Source: CAWUKT01 sp964352215
GTDB taxonomy: Bacteria > Bacteroidota > Bacteroidia > J057 > JADKCL01
Direction: 5' to 3'
NCBI GenBank assembly: GCA_964352215.1
Contig: CAYGRE010000008.1
Coordinates: 33,152-97,151 of the forward strand
DNA length: 64,000 bases
Part shown: positions 35,670 through 45,283 of the stretch, in pieces
Layout of the letters: each line of letters begins with the position of its first letter
Position numbering within the stretch: the first letter of the stretch is position 1
Notes under the pieces: generated by a model
What the model was told of the DNA's origin: nothing
Database searches by the model: none
Seen by the model: the letters and a program-made list of their open reading frames with translations, nothing else
Program-made: the position numbers and the translations under genes

Positions 35670-37238
35670 CTATCTAATCGAATTGGAATCCGATCTTTTG
35701 GTCAACCTGTTGAACTGAACCCTTTCCCCAAATTCATTGTTAATCACTATGAAATATAGCCCGGAGCTAAGCATAGAGGTTTCGATTGGTTCATGACAGG
35801 TTCCAGCCAGTAGTACCTTGCCTTGAAGGTCATAGATTTTATACTCCAGTCCAGCGACATCTCCCTCCATGAGAACAACATCTTCAAAAGGATTGGGATA
35901 AATATTGATGTCCAGCGAAGAGATTGGATGTAGTGAAGTCGCAACCTCAGGCACAATTAGTGTAATGAACTCATCTCCAGGTTCCATGGGGACCAGATTG
36001 GAGCCAAACAAGGCTGAATCTGAAGCCCCCCCACTGATAAGCACACTGTCAACCCCAAGCACCTCAACCCGGCTGGGAATAACCCTTCCTCCAAGCCCGA
36101 GATTCCTAACCCAGCGCAAGTTTCCAGCCCCATCAAATGAAATGACAAAGCCATCGGTTTGACCAGAAGCAGAAGCCGTGTATTGGCCACCTCCCCAATG
36201 GACCGTACTGTTCACGGTTCCGATCATATAGGCATTGCCCAGGTTGTCAAAATCCATGGGCAATTCAGATGCAAGTTGGGCCCGGCTCCACCCCGTATCA
36301 CCGGGAATCTCCTGCACCCACTGATAAGCACCCTGTCCGTCCAGTTGAGTCAAATAAAAATCACTGATGCTGGTATTAGGGCCTTGGTGAGAGAAATTCC
36401 CAAAGGTCAAAGGTTGGGTCGTACCGGCTCCCAGGAGGATGGCCCCATTGGGTTCCTGCCGGTGCTTGATCTTTTGACAGGTAATGTCTTCAATCAGATT
36501 TCCCCAGATACCCTGGAAGTTGCTGTCCAGTTTTAAGACATACCCGTTGTAAAAGCTGCTTGAAGGCAGAGAAATAGTATCCAATTGGAAGGAATTCCCC
36601 AGACAACTTCCAGAGATCACAATTTGACCATTGGTATTTTGGGAAATCCCATAGGCCCTTCCAAGCCCGGGAATCGCCCGGTTCTGCAAAATGGTTCCTG
36701 ACGTATTGTACCGGGTGAGGTGGGCACCGGTTAGGCCTTCATTGCTGACTGCGAGAAGCTCTCCCGGTCCAGAGGCATAGAGGGCCACAGTGGAATCCGG
36801 CTGTTCCCAAAGGATATTGACTTGCCCCTGTCCGGTGAGGTGAACGACCAGTTGCCGAAAGTCGGGATTGCCTCCAAATGTGAGACCAGCAATGGACAGG
36901 ATATTCGAATACCCAATCAAGAGAAAAGTTTCATTGTCATAGGAGGACATTTCCTGAACAACTCCATTGCCATAGGCGTCCACTGAATCCAGAATGACTC
37001 CGCTGGGATCCATCTGATAGATTCTCAGGTCTCCCAGCGAGGACGGGGGATAGTACGAATTCCGTTGAGGCATGGTCGCGAGCCAATATGTCCCATCCGA
37101 ACGTACCGATAACTGCTCAGAATTGGAGGCCGGATTGGCGGAGTTGGCTTGGGAAAAGGTTTTTACCCAAGCGATTTCCTGCGCATCAAGAGAAGAAAGC
37201 GAAGCAAGGAGCAGCAGAAAGGTAAGGGTTACTCTCAT
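35670..37238 (-). CDS. Secreted propeller-like protein with T9SS type A domain
   Basis: 522 residues. A signal peptide ends SLDAQ at about residue 20. The body resembles the protein at 2668, with repeated blades such as YVLKLDSNFQGIWGN, YLTQLDGQGAYQWVQEI and FVISFDGAGNLRWVRNL. The sorting domain begins NIYPNPFEDVVLME, continues YDLQGKVLLAG and SGLYFIVI, and has about 15 extra polar residues after the last strand. Its ATG overlaps the stop of the 1012-residue T9SS gene by 4 bases, so both are likely translated together and secreted together. Confidence 0.83.
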   Translation of the reverse strand: MRVTLTFLLLLASLSSLDAQEIAWVKTFSQANSANPASNSEQLSVRSDGTYWLATMPQRNSYYPPSSLGDLRIYQMDPSGVILDSVDAYGNGVVQEMSSYDNETFLLIGYSNILSIAGLTFGGNPDFRQLVVHLTGQGQVNILWEQPDSTVALYASGPGELLAVSNEGLTGAHLTRYNTSGTILQNRAIPGLGRAYGISQNTNGQIVISGSCLGNSFQLDTISLPSSSFYNGYVLKLDSNFQGIWGNLIEDITCQKIKHRQEPNGAILLGAGTTQPLTFGNFSHQGPNTSISDFYLTQLDGQGAYQWVQEIPGDTGWSRAQLASELPMDFDNLGNAYMIGTVNSTVHWGGGQYTASASGQTDGFVISFDGAGNLRWVRNLGLGGRVIPSRVEVLGVDSVLISGGASDSALFGSNLVPMEPGDEFITLIVPEVATSLHPISSLDINIYPNPFEDVVLMEGDVAGLEYKIYDLQGKVLLAGTCHEPIETSMLSSGLYFIVINNEFGERVQFNRLTKRSDSNSIR

Positions 37239-40200
37239 TGCCTGACAATTCGATAGTGCTTAACGACTTCTTTTCCCTTAACCGAAAGCAAATACACCCC
37301 ACCGGGCAGGGATTCCAAATCCCAGACCATTTCTCCTACCCCGGATTCAAGTCTCAAGTCTGCATTTTTGATTTTGCGACCCTGGACATCCCACAACCCA
37401 AGGATCACCGATTCTGCTGACCAGCCGGAGATTTCCAACTTTAGCAGATCGGAAAATGGATTCGGTGAAACCCGAACATTGCCGATAAGTTCATCTTGAA
37501 GACCTACTGCGATTTCTACTTCGAATTCCTGGCAGGAAGTATCCGACCCACATACATCTGAAACCGTGAGGCAAGTCTGATAAGTACCTGCAAATTGATA
37601 GGTATGAACTGGATTGGGCATGGTGCTGGTAGTCCCATCGCCGAAATTCCAAGAATAGGTAGCACTCGGGTCCGCGGTTGTACTTTGATTGCTAAAGGTG
37701 ACTGTATTGAAACTAGGGGTAGGTAGGAAATCCGCCACCGGGCCAGGGCATTCGATCACCACCGTTTGACAGTTCGTTTCACTGCCGCAACTGTCGGTCA
37801 AGGTCAGGCAGACCTGGTAGGTGCCGGGACTGGAATAGGTATGGGAAGGACTGGGACTTGAAGAAGTAGTAGAATCTCCAAAATCCCAGGAGTAGACCGC
37901 GTTGGGAAAGGTCGTAGTAGAGGTATTGCTCAGGTCAATGCTCAACAAAGTGTCTGCCAGGGAAAATCCAGCCGAAGGCGGTACGCATTGGATATTGACG
38001 GTCTGGCAAAAGGTATCTAAACCACAGGTGTCCGAGACGATCAGGCAAGCCTGGTAACTCCCGGGAGTTGAGTAACTATGTACTGGATTTTGTAAGGTAG
38101 AGCCTGTCGAGTCGCCAAAGTCCCAGAACCAGGTATCCGCATTGGCCGAGCTATCGGTAAAAGTGACCAGCAGGTTACTCACAGAAAAGCCAAAGTTTGA
38201 TTCAGCAAATGGGGCAACGGTCAGGATCACATTATCAGATGCGGTGCAACCGGAGTCGCTGACCATCCAGGTTAAAGTCACCAGACCACTACTCAGACCT
38301 GAAACCATGCTTTGAGGATCATTCATATTGGTAAACTGAACGCCAGTTGGCCCGGACCACTGGCCTTGGCCACCCATCGGAGCATGCCCCGCCAGCACAT
38401 GGTTGTTGCCACAGGCCAGGGTATCCACCCCGGCACCGGCATAAGCCGCGCTACTCACATAGATATTGACCGTATCCGCATCCGTACACACGCCATTTGA
38501 AGTTACCCAAACCAAGGTGTTGAGTCCTTCACCCAGCCCCAAGACCACCGACTGCGGATCCGCGAGGTTGTTAAAGGTGCCGCTTCCAACCAATACCTGC
38601 CAGGCCCCCTGACCAATCGCAGGCGCGGAACCTGTCAAGATGGTATTGCGGAGGCAAAGACTGGTATCCACACCAGCCACCGCGACCGGGGTCTGGTTCA
38701 GAAAGCCCACCGTGAAGGAATCCGTATAGGAGCAACCCGCTGAGTCAGTGACCACCACACTGTAGGTGCCGTTGGTCAGTCCTGTGACGGTGGGGATGGC
38801 ATCCCCGGTAGACCAGAGTACCGAATAGGGGGACGTACCCCCAGCTATATTCAAGGCAATGATTCCATCGCCGAGGTTGGAGCAGGACTCATCCGTAACC
38901 GTATCCTGGACATTCCAGGGGGCATTCGGTTGCAGGTTGAAGGTGTCCACCCCGGAATAACCATAGCGGTCCGTGACCGTAACCGTATAGGTCGTATTGA
39001 GGCTGAGCCCCGAAATGCTGACGGTGGTGTCTCCAGTGGACCACTGGTAGGAATAAGGAGCAATCCCGCCGGCGGGGAGGGCGGTGGCTGTACCCGATCC
39101 GGGTACACCAGTGCAGACTCCGGTAGTAGCGACGGTTGGCTGGACCGCATTTGGGAAGACAAAGCCGGGGCGGAGGACATAGAGTCCGAAGACAACATCC
39201 GAGGCGATTATATTACCGGAAGGGAGGAAGGGGTAAACACCCCAGCACCCATCATAGCCTACATAGACCGAATCGGTAGTGTCGGTATCAAAATACGCGG
39301 CCCGCATTGGAGAGGTCGGATCAGAGATATCGTAGATCTGCACCCCGTCGTGGTAATAGGATACACAGGCAAAATCACCATGAATGAGCGGATTGTGCGC
39401 GATGGATTTGGTATCCTGCGGGGCATTGAGTTGAGACTGGAAGGACGAGACAATGGACAGATTGTTCAGGTCCGAAACGTCGACCACGCGCACCGGGCGG
39501 TTGTGGGTCTCATCACACATCACCATGTGCTTCCCATTCTCAGTGACCCAATTGCTGTGGTTGTATCCCGCCTGGGGGTAACCGGAAAAGCTGCCCAAAG
39601 GATTTGGATTACTGAGATTGGTCATGTCCCAGATGGCCATACCCGACCATCCATTGTTATTGAAGACGGTATCGTTGCGGACGTAGAGGTCATGCGTATA
39701 GGCCCCCAGGTTGAAATACCCCAGAGAAGTCGGAGCCTCAGGGTTGGTGGCAATGTCCAGGATCACCAATCCGCCATTGAGCGTATCCGTACCCACCCCA
39801 TAAAGACGGCCACTTTTCTCATTGATGAAGATATTGTGGGCCCGCACGAAAAATTCAGAGCTGTCATAAACGACGTGCACCGAATCCGGGAGGTAGGACA
39901 AGTCAAAAATCTGCAAGGTGGAATTCTGGCCCTCGTCAGCAACCCCGTAACAGTAATTACGGTAAGTCTTAAAATCCCGGTGAATGCAATTGCTGTGGCC
40001 TCCAGCCACACTGTCCCGTACCACGGGATTGAATGGATTAGTGACTTCGATAAAGTAAGTTTCAGCCAGGGTTCCGATGATCGCATATTCACGACCGGAG
40101 GCACTGTCGGCCCACCCCCAGATCTCATTGTAAACAAGCCCGCCATAAGAGGGTAGATTGGGCTTGTCCCAGTTGGACAACTGGTCCAGATTCTGGCTCC

Positions 40201-40273
40201 TTTGTCCCAACAGAGAATTCTCAATTCCACTAAAGGCAAGAAACAAAGCAAAGACGATCGAAATGTATTTCAC
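37235..40273 (-). CDS. Secreted choice-of-anchor-B/LVIVD protein with SprB-like and PKD repeats, T9SS type A
   Basis: 1012 residues. A signal peptide spans about 1-24. Residues about 35-375 form an LVIVD-type propeller (YAIIGTLAETYFIEVTNPF, LVILDIATNPEAPTSLGYF, VQIYDISDPTSP), as in choice-of-anchor-B proteins. Residues about 380-530 contain SprB-like repeats (GGIAPYSYQWSTGDTTVSIS, GGTSPYSVLWSTGD). Residues about 690-930 carry three PKD domains (WFWDFGDSTGSTLQNPVHSY, YSWDFGDSTTSSSPSPSHTY, YSWNFGDGTTSTMPNPVHTY). The sorting domain has VSPNPFSDLLKLEI and LPGGVYLLSV. It is probably an adhesin or surface structural protein. Confidence 0.88.
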   Translation of the reverse strand: MKYISIVFALFLAFSGIENSLLGQRSQNLDQLSNWDKPNLPSYGGLVYNEIWGWADSASGREYAIIGTLAETYFIEVTNPFNPVVRDSVAGGHSNCIHRDFKTYRNYCYGVADEGQNSTLQIFDLSYLPDSVHVVYDSSEFFVRAHNIFINEKSGRLYGVGTDTLNGGLVILDIATNPEAPTSLGYFNLGAYTHDLYVRNDTVFNNNGWSGMAIWDMTNLSNPNPLGSFSGYPQAGYNHSNWVTENGKHMVMCDETHNRPVRVVDVSDLNNLSIVSSFQSQLNAPQDTKSIAHNPLIHGDFACVSYYHDGVQIYDISDPTSPMRAAYFDTDTTDSVYVGYDGCWGVYPFLPSGNIIASDVVFGLYVLRPGFVFPNAVQPTVATTGVCTGVPGSGTATALPAGGIAPYSYQWSTGDTTVSISGLSLNTTYTVTVTDRYGYSGVDTFNLQPNAPWNVQDTVTDESCSNLGDGIIALNIAGGTSPYSVLWSTGDAIPTVTGLTNGTYSVVVTDSAGCSYTDSFTVGFLNQTPVAVAGVDTSLCLRNTILTGSAPAIGQGAWQVLVGSGTFNNLADPQSVVLGLGEGLNTLVWVTSNGVCTDADTVNIYVSSAAYAGAGVDTLACGNNHVLAGHAPMGGQGQWSGPTGVQFTNMNDPQSMVSGLSSGLVTLTWMVSDSGCTASDNVILTVAPFAESNFGFSVSNLLVTFTDSSANADTWFWDFGDSTGSTLQNPVHSYSTPGSYQACLIVSDTCGLDTFCQTVNIQCVPPSAGFSLADTLLSIDLSNTSTTTFPNAVYSWDFGDSTTSSSPSPSHTYSSPGTYQVCLTLTDSCGSETNCQTVVIECPGPVADFLPTPSFNTVTFSNQSTTADPSATYSWNFGDGTTSTMPNPVHTYQFAGTYQTCLTVSDVCGSDTSCQEFEVEIAVGLQDELIGNVRVSPNPFSDLLKLEISGWSAESVILGLWDVQGRKIKNADLRLESGVGEMVWDLESLPGGVYLLSVKGKEVVKHYRIVRQ

Positions 40274-40313
40274 CGCGAGTACCTATAAGTAGTATAGCTA
40301 AAATAACGAAAAA

Positions 40314-42185
40314 TCAGACTTTTCCCTTCATCCAGAGTCCCAGGTTTCCGAGTCGGTAGAGCCGGGGGGCTGACAATTGGTCCAGAGGAATACCCCAGGG
40401 GTCCGGAATCCCTGCATTCAACACTGTATGGGCATGTTCAATGAACTCATCCTTGTATTTCCCCACCCACTCATCTTCCGGGGTAGAAAATCCTTGTTTG
40501 TCTTTTCTATATCGAATCTCTTTGGGCAATTCCTGAACCGCCTCCCGGAGGACCGCTTTTTGCCAGCCATTTCTGATCTTGTATTCATCCGGCAACCGAA
40601 AGGCAAATTCTATGACCCGGTAATCAAGGTAGGGCAACCGTGCTTCCAAGCCAAAGGCCATTGAATTCCGGTCCTCATACCGCAAGAGGGAAGGCATCAC
40701 CCAGGACCGCAGATCGAGGCGCAAGACATCCTTGAGGGAGCGCGCCAAATTCCACTCCAGGCTTTCCGGTGGACCATCAAGCTTGCCAGTCGCCTTGAGC
40801 TTTAGATAAAACTTTACATCATTGAGAATCAGCTTTTTCACCTCCGCCGGGTCTTTTTGCCGCAACTCACAAAAGTCCTTCACCAGTTTGCGATACGCCC
40901 TGATCCGCCCCCTCAACAGAAGGTCGCGGCCCAGTTTGTACACATGGTGGTGGTACCCGGCGAACAACTCATCTCCCCCTTGACCATCCAGCAGGACCTT
41001 TACATCCGAGCGACCCACCTCCCGCATTACGGTATACTGGGCATACATCGAAGTCCCCGCCACAGCCTGGTCCTGAAATCCAAGGAAGGTCTCGAAATCT
41101 GCAAAATTAAACTCCTGGACCGGCTGGATATAGGTTGCCGTGGTGCCCAGATGCTTTTCCACCAACTTTGAATAGTAGCTCTCATCCCCAGACTGACCGG
41201 GAAAGATCGCGCTGAAAGTCCTGACTTCACCACCACCCTGGCGATCCTGAAGTGCTTTGGCAACATAGACGATGCTACTCGAATCCAGTCCCCCGGACAA
41301 AGTCGTTCCCCAGGGAACATCAGACCGCATCCGCAACCCGATCGAACTGTCCAGCAGGCTCCGCAACTCCTCTGCTGCTTCACCAATCGAATTGTATTTT
41401 TTATTCTTCTTCGGAAAATCCCAATACAACTGGAACACGGGTACCGAATCCGGGCGCACCAAAGAATAGGTCGCCGGCGGAACCCGTTCCACTCCTTTAT
41501 ATAATGTCTTGGGAGATGTATCCAGGCCCCGGTCAATCAGAAAAAAACTGGCCCGCTCCTGGTCGACCTCCAACCGATCGGCAAACAAATAACGGATCGC
41601 TTTGATCTCCGAAGCCACGATCCACTGCCCCTCACCCCCAAATCGGTACAATTGCTTGATCCCCACCCGGTCATTGGACAGCAGCACCTGCTGCGTTTGC
41701 TTGTCCCAGAGGATCATGGACCACATACCATTGAAACGCTCCAAACAGGATGGCCCCCATTCCCGGTAGGCAGCCAAAATCACTTCGGTATCCGTTCCCG
41801 TCTCAAAGGCATAGCCTTTTCCCTTCAACTCATCCCGCAATTCCAGAAAATTGTAGACCTCTCCATTGAAGCAGAGGATATTGCCTGCCGGGTCAATCAT
41901 AGGTTGGTGTCCGGCACTGCTCAGGTCAAAGATGCTGAGCCGGCGGTGTCCCAGAAAAAAATCGGCTTGTCCGGGCGTATAGTCTTCCAGGCTAAGGTCA
42001 CAAGTGAGATCAGAAGGCGTATCATCCGTTTGCAGAAACCAGGAACGCCCCGTCTTTGAATCGACCAGGCGTACCCCATCCCCATCCGGTCCGCGGTGCC
42101 GCATTTGGTTCAGTGACCCCAGCAATTGCACCAACCTTTCCCGGCTGATCCCTCCTTGCTCGTAGTATCCCAGAATCCCACACAT
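40314..42185 (-). CDS. asnB: Asparagine synthase (glutamine-hydrolysing)
   Basis: 623 residues. The N-terminal Cys2 nucleophile of the class II glutaminase is in MCGILGYYEQGG. HRRLSIFDLS, LCFNGEVYNFLELRDEL and FNGMWSMILWD follow. The synthetase domain has the PP-loop TTLSGGLDSSSIVYVAKAL and LDGQGGDELFAGYHHHVYKL. It transfers amide nitrogen to aspartate or, in glycan clusters, to a sugar acid. Because it is last in the minus-strand surface-glycan operon and overlaps the upstream gene by one base, a role in amidating a glycan component is plausible. Plain asparagine synthesis is equally possible. Confidence 0.92.
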   Translation of the reverse strand: MCGILGYYEQGGISRERLVQLLGSLNQMRHRGPDGDGVRLVDSKTGRSWFLQTDDTPSDLTCDLSLEDYTPGQADFFLGHRRLSIFDLSSAGHQPMIDPAGNILCFNGEVYNFLELRDELKGKGYAFETGTDTEVILAAYREWGPSCLERFNGMWSMILWDKQTQQVLLSNDRVGIKQLYRFGGEGQWIVASEIKAIRYLFADRLEVDQERASFFLIDRGLDTSPKTLYKGVERVPPATYSLVRPDSVPVFQLYWDFPKKNKKYNSIGEAAEELRSLLDSSIGLRMRSDVPWGTTLSGGLDSSSIVYVAKALQDRQGGGEVRTFSAIFPGQSGDESYYSKLVEKHLGTTATYIQPVQEFNFADFETFLGFQDQAVAGTSMYAQYTVMREVGRSDVKVLLDGQGGDELFAGYHHHVYKLGRDLLLRGRIRAYRKLVKDFCELRQKDPAEVKKLILNDVKFYLKLKATGKLDGPPESLEWNLARSLKDVLRLDLRSWVMPSLLRYEDRNSMAFGLEARLPYLDYRVIEFAFRLPDEYKIRNGWQKAVLREAVQELPKEIRYRKDKQGFSTPEDEWVGKYKDEFIEHAHTVLNAGIPDPWGIPLDQLSAPRLYRLGNLGLWMKGKV

Positions 42186-43486
42186 TACAAGCCCAACTCC
42201 TTTCTCAGTTTTGCCTTCAGATCATCCGGACCATGGTAGACATAGTCTTTGCACCAGGTCAGATAGCGAAGTTCAAGATTGTAGTTCAATACACCCTGCC
42301 CATCAAAGAAGTAGGACGGCAAGCCGTAGTGCAACCGATCAAAGACAATAGTCGAGAGCATGGCCACCCCGACCTTTGGTTCGTAGAAATTGTCCCAGGA
42401 AGTTTTGCCCTCCTGGTCCCAATCAATCCCATTTTCCTCCAGGTAGTCGAGGGCCGGTGGTTTGATCCCATGCTCACGGAGCAGGGAAAATTCGTAGGGA
42501 TGGAAATAGACTTTGACCTTGAGGTCATGCGCCTGCTTCAAATCCACGATTGCCTCGAGGACAGGGAGAAATTGCGCATAGACCGGATTCTCAATGTATT
42601 TGTAGTTACGGAGGGCATCCAGATCACCGGACCGCCAAAGGTTTTTGGTCCTGGCCCAGAAAGCTCCCGTATAGATGCCGATGTCATAAGTGGGCACAGT
42701 GGGAGGGACCGCATCAATATAGATTTCCTCTTCCAGTCCCCAGGTTTCCCGGCTCCCGAGTTTCATCCAGCCAAAGTCAAGATAGTGCTTGGTCTCTTCC
42801 TCCTGAAAGCGGGAGCAAAGTTTGTAGTTCAGACGGGGATTCCAGAGGTAGCGGTTGTTGGAAAACTGTACCGAATTGCTGGAAATGGTATTGGGCTGGT
42901 AGCCTTTGAGGTAGCGGGAAGCGACCAGGGCACTCAGATAAGTAGAAGGCTCGTAGGAGAAAAACTGGTATTGCGGATGGTGGGGACTGTGCCAGAGAAT
43001 CTGTTGTAAGGTCTTGTTGACCAGGGCGAGGCGCCACATCCAGTGGATGCGGGTTGGCCGAAAAATATCCAGAAATGCAGCCAGGGCAAAGGTAACTACG
43101 ACCCGGTGAATGGCCCATAGTTTGACGAAAGAGAGGCTGTTGAAATAGAATTTTGGGAAAGTACCATTGCCATCAAAGCCGATGATGGCCGCTTCTCCCC
43201 CCGGATTCTGTAGATGCTTGTGCAAAAAGTATCGTCGCTTGCGGGCACTCTCCGGATTGAGGATGGTATCGTAATAGAGCACCTCTTTCCCTGGATTGCG
43301 GCGGAGCCGGAAGGGCATGGACCAGAGCATAACAAAGAAGGTGACGAAGAAGCGGACCTGTAATTTTCGGGGGTAGGGTGTATCCGAGCGTTTGCCGGTG
43401 AAGCGAATCACCATAGATTGCAAAGCCTTGAGATAGCCCTCTTGGCGGGGTACGATTCTGCGTAGGATGATCTGAGAAAACCTCAT
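42185..43486 (-). CDS. Uncharacterised protein of surface-glycan locus, possible GT-B-fold transferase
   Basis: 433 residues. No signal peptide is seen, but there is a hydrophobic stretch near 45-60 (FFVTFFVMLWSMPF) and another around 125-140 (VVVTFALAAFLDIF). The C-terminal part has VKVYFHPYEFSLLREHGI and GVAMLSTIVFDRLHYGLPSYF. That pattern recalls the C-terminal nucleotide-binding half of GT-B enzymes of capsule or polysialyltransferase type. This is an impression, not a match. It sits between the ABC flippase (no gap) and asnB (1-base overlap), so a role in glycan assembly is likely. Confidence 0.6.
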   Translation of the reverse strand: MRFSQIILRRIVPRQEGYLKALQSMVIRFTGKRSDTPYPRKLQVRFFVTFFVMLWSMPFRLRRNPGKEVLYYDTILNPESARKRRYFLHKHLQNPGGEAAIIGFDGNGTFPKFYFNSLSFVKLWAIHRVVVTFALAAFLDIFRPTRIHWMWRLALVNKTLQQILWHSPHHPQYQFFSYEPSTYLSALVASRYLKGYQPNTISSNSVQFSNNRYLWNPRLNYKLCSRFQEEETKHYLDFGWMKLGSRETWGLEEEIYIDAVPPTVPTYDIGIYTGAFWARTKNLWRSGDLDALRNYKYIENPVYAQFLPVLEAIVDLKQAHDLKVKVYFHPYEFSLLREHGIKPPALDYLEENGIDWDQEGKTSWDNFYEPKVGVAMLSTIVFDRLHYGLPSYFFDGQGVLNYNLELRYLTWCKDYVYHGPDDLKAKLRKELGL

Positions 43487-45265
43487 TTACAAAATCTCCC
43501 GGATCAGGTCTGCATACTGCCACTCACCGACCAATTGCCCATGCTTAAATTTAAGAATGCGGTCGCAATGCTTCAGGGTCGTGATCCGGTGTGCAATCAC
43601 AAAAAGGGTCTGACCAGAAGCAATCCCCTCAATCGATTCGGTAATCGCGGTTTCTGTTTCGCTGTCCAGAGAACTGGTGGCTTCGTCGAAAACGAGCACT
43701 TCAGAATTCCAGTACAGTGCCCGGGCAATACCCACCCGCTGCTGTTGACCACCACTCAGCTGTTGACCATTTTCGCCAATCCGGGTATGCATCGTCTTCT
43801 CCAGGGTGGAGACAAAATCCCAGAGCTTGGCCTGCTTCATGGCCCATTCGACCCGTTCGTCATCAATGTTCTCAGGTTTCTCACCGAAAGCCACATTTTC
43901 CCGGATGGTAGCATCCATCAGGTAGACCCGCTGCTGGACATAGCCTACGATGGCCCGCCAACCCGGCGTATTTTCCTTGCTCAGCTTAACCCCATCGACA
44001 TAGATTCCACCTTCATCTTCTTCCAGGAAACGGAGCAGGAGATTGACCAGGGTCGTTTTACCGGACCCGCTCTCCCCGATGATCCCGATCTTTTCCCCCT
44101 TGGGGACCGTGAAGGAAAGATTCCGCAAAGCAGGGGCATTGGCCTTGTTATAAGAGAAGCCAATGTTCCGGAATTCAATATTTTTATGGAAAGGGATCGG
44201 GGTGATGTCGACTTTTTCCAATTCGTTGGGAAGACCACCGTCTTCGAGGATGTCGAGGGCGACGGAGTGATTCTTCATCCCCATCAGCGCATTGAGCAGA
44301 CGGTTCATAGAAGGCAAAACCCGGAAGGATGCCGCCGCGAAGAGGGCAATGAAGCCGAAGAGTTGGTCCTGGTTGCTGGAAAAGTAAAAGGTATAGGCAA
44401 ATATGACCACGATCCCCAGGATGGCAATCACCTCTAAGCCACGGGTAGGAATCAGGCTGATCAGGTATTTGACCTTTTGGTTGTTGTTAAATTTACCCTG
44501 GCTCTCGATATAAGTATCCAGAAAATGCTGTTCCCGGTTGGTGAGTTTGACATCCACATAGCCAAAGATCGACTGGTTGAGCCGCGAAAAGTTGGCCTTG
44601 GCCAATTCCTGCTGTTCCTGTCCCAGGCGGTACAACTTGTTCTTGGAAGCATTGTAGATGATGATTCCGGAAGGAATCAAGGCACCCATGACCGCAAAGA
44701 AAAGCGCGGTGTCGATCACTGCGATGCCAATCACGATGAAGAGCATGACCATGGATTCAGCCACGAAATTGATGGCCGAGATCAGCACCCCGGAAGCAAA
44801 GAGGGTCGGAACATTAACGATATTGTTGATGATCTCGGCTGAATTGGTCGACTTGAAAAACTGGAACCCCTTCTGGTAGTATTTGATGAACTGGCGGCGG
44901 GCCACCGAGGTCGCCACCGAGAAGGAAAAAGTCGAATGGAAGTAGTGGAGCAGGAGGGCGATGCTGTTCTTGATGATGAAGACGATCAGGAGCATGACCC
45001 CCAGAAACATCATAAAGGAAGGGTATTCGGTAAATCCGGAAGTTTCCTGGACCCACCGCATCGCGCTGCTCTTTTGAATAAAGTCAGGATCAGTCGCAGC
45101 CAGCATGACCGGAACCATAAATGCCAGCCCGGCCACGTCCAGCAATGCCCCCAGCAAGGTCGCGAACACCATGCGGAACCCCCGCCGCTTCTCTGACGGC
45201 GAAAGCAGGGCCAGAATGCGCCGGATGGTGGTGGAGACAATATTGTTGCGGATCTTTTTCAGCAT
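43487..45265 (-). CDS. ABC transporter, PglK/MsbA-like fused permease-ATPase
   Basis: 592 residues. Residues about 30-340 contain six membrane helices (for example FMMFLGVMLLIVFIIKN and MVMLFIVIGIAVIDTALFF). Residues about 365-592 are the ATPase: Walker A GESGSGKTTLVN, Q-loop YVQQRVYL, signature LSGGQQQRVGIARAL, Walker B VLVFDEATSSLD, H-loop VIAHR. Half-transporters of this type flip lipid-linked oligosaccharides (PglK) or lipid A (MsbA). The neighbours for diamino-sugar synthesis favour the PglK-like role. The next gene begins immediately after its stop. Confidence 0.88.
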   Translation of the reverse strand: MLKKIRNNIVSTTIRRILALLSPSEKRRGFRMVFATLLGALLDVAGLAFMVPVMLAATDPDFIQKSSAMRWVQETSGFTEYPSFMMFLGVMLLIVFIIKNSIALLLHYFHSTFSFSVATSVARRQFIKYYQKGFQFFKSTNSAEIINNIVNVPTLFASGVLISAINFVAESMVMLFIVIGIAVIDTALFFAVMGALIPSGIIIYNASKNKLYRLGQEQQELAKANFSRLNQSIFGYVDVKLTNREQHFLDTYIESQGKFNNNQKVKYLISLIPTRGLEVIAILGIVVIFAYTFYFSSNQDQLFGFIALFAAASFRVLPSMNRLLNALMGMKNHSVALDILEDGGLPNELEKVDITPIPFHKNIEFRNIGFSYNKANAPALRNLSFTVPKGEKIGIIGESGSGKTTLVNLLLRFLEEDEGGIYVDGVKLSKENTPGWRAIVGYVQQRVYLMDATIRENVAFGEKPENIDDERVEWAMKQAKLWDFVSTLEKTMHTRIGENGQQLSGGQQQRVGIARALYWNSEVLVFDEATSSLDSETETAITESIEGIASGQTLFVIAHRITTLKHCDRILKFKHGQLVGEWQYADLIREIL

Positions 45266-45283
45266 GGGCTAAATACCAGGTAT

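Noticed and set aside
38930..40156. Long open frame (about 400 codons) on the plus strand
   Set aside because: It lies wholly antisense to the 1012-residue T9SS gene, which has clear domains; its translation has no recognisable motif and a biased Gly/Ile/Arg composition typical of a reverse-strand shadow.
42233..43009. Open frame of about 258 codons on the plus strand
   Set aside because: Antisense to the 433-residue gene, which is tightly packed in an operon with 0- and 1-base junctions; the antisense frame has no start context or motif.
43535..44437. Open frame of 300 codons on the plus strand
   Set aside because: Antisense to the ABC transporter ATPase domain, whose Walker and signature motifs are certain.
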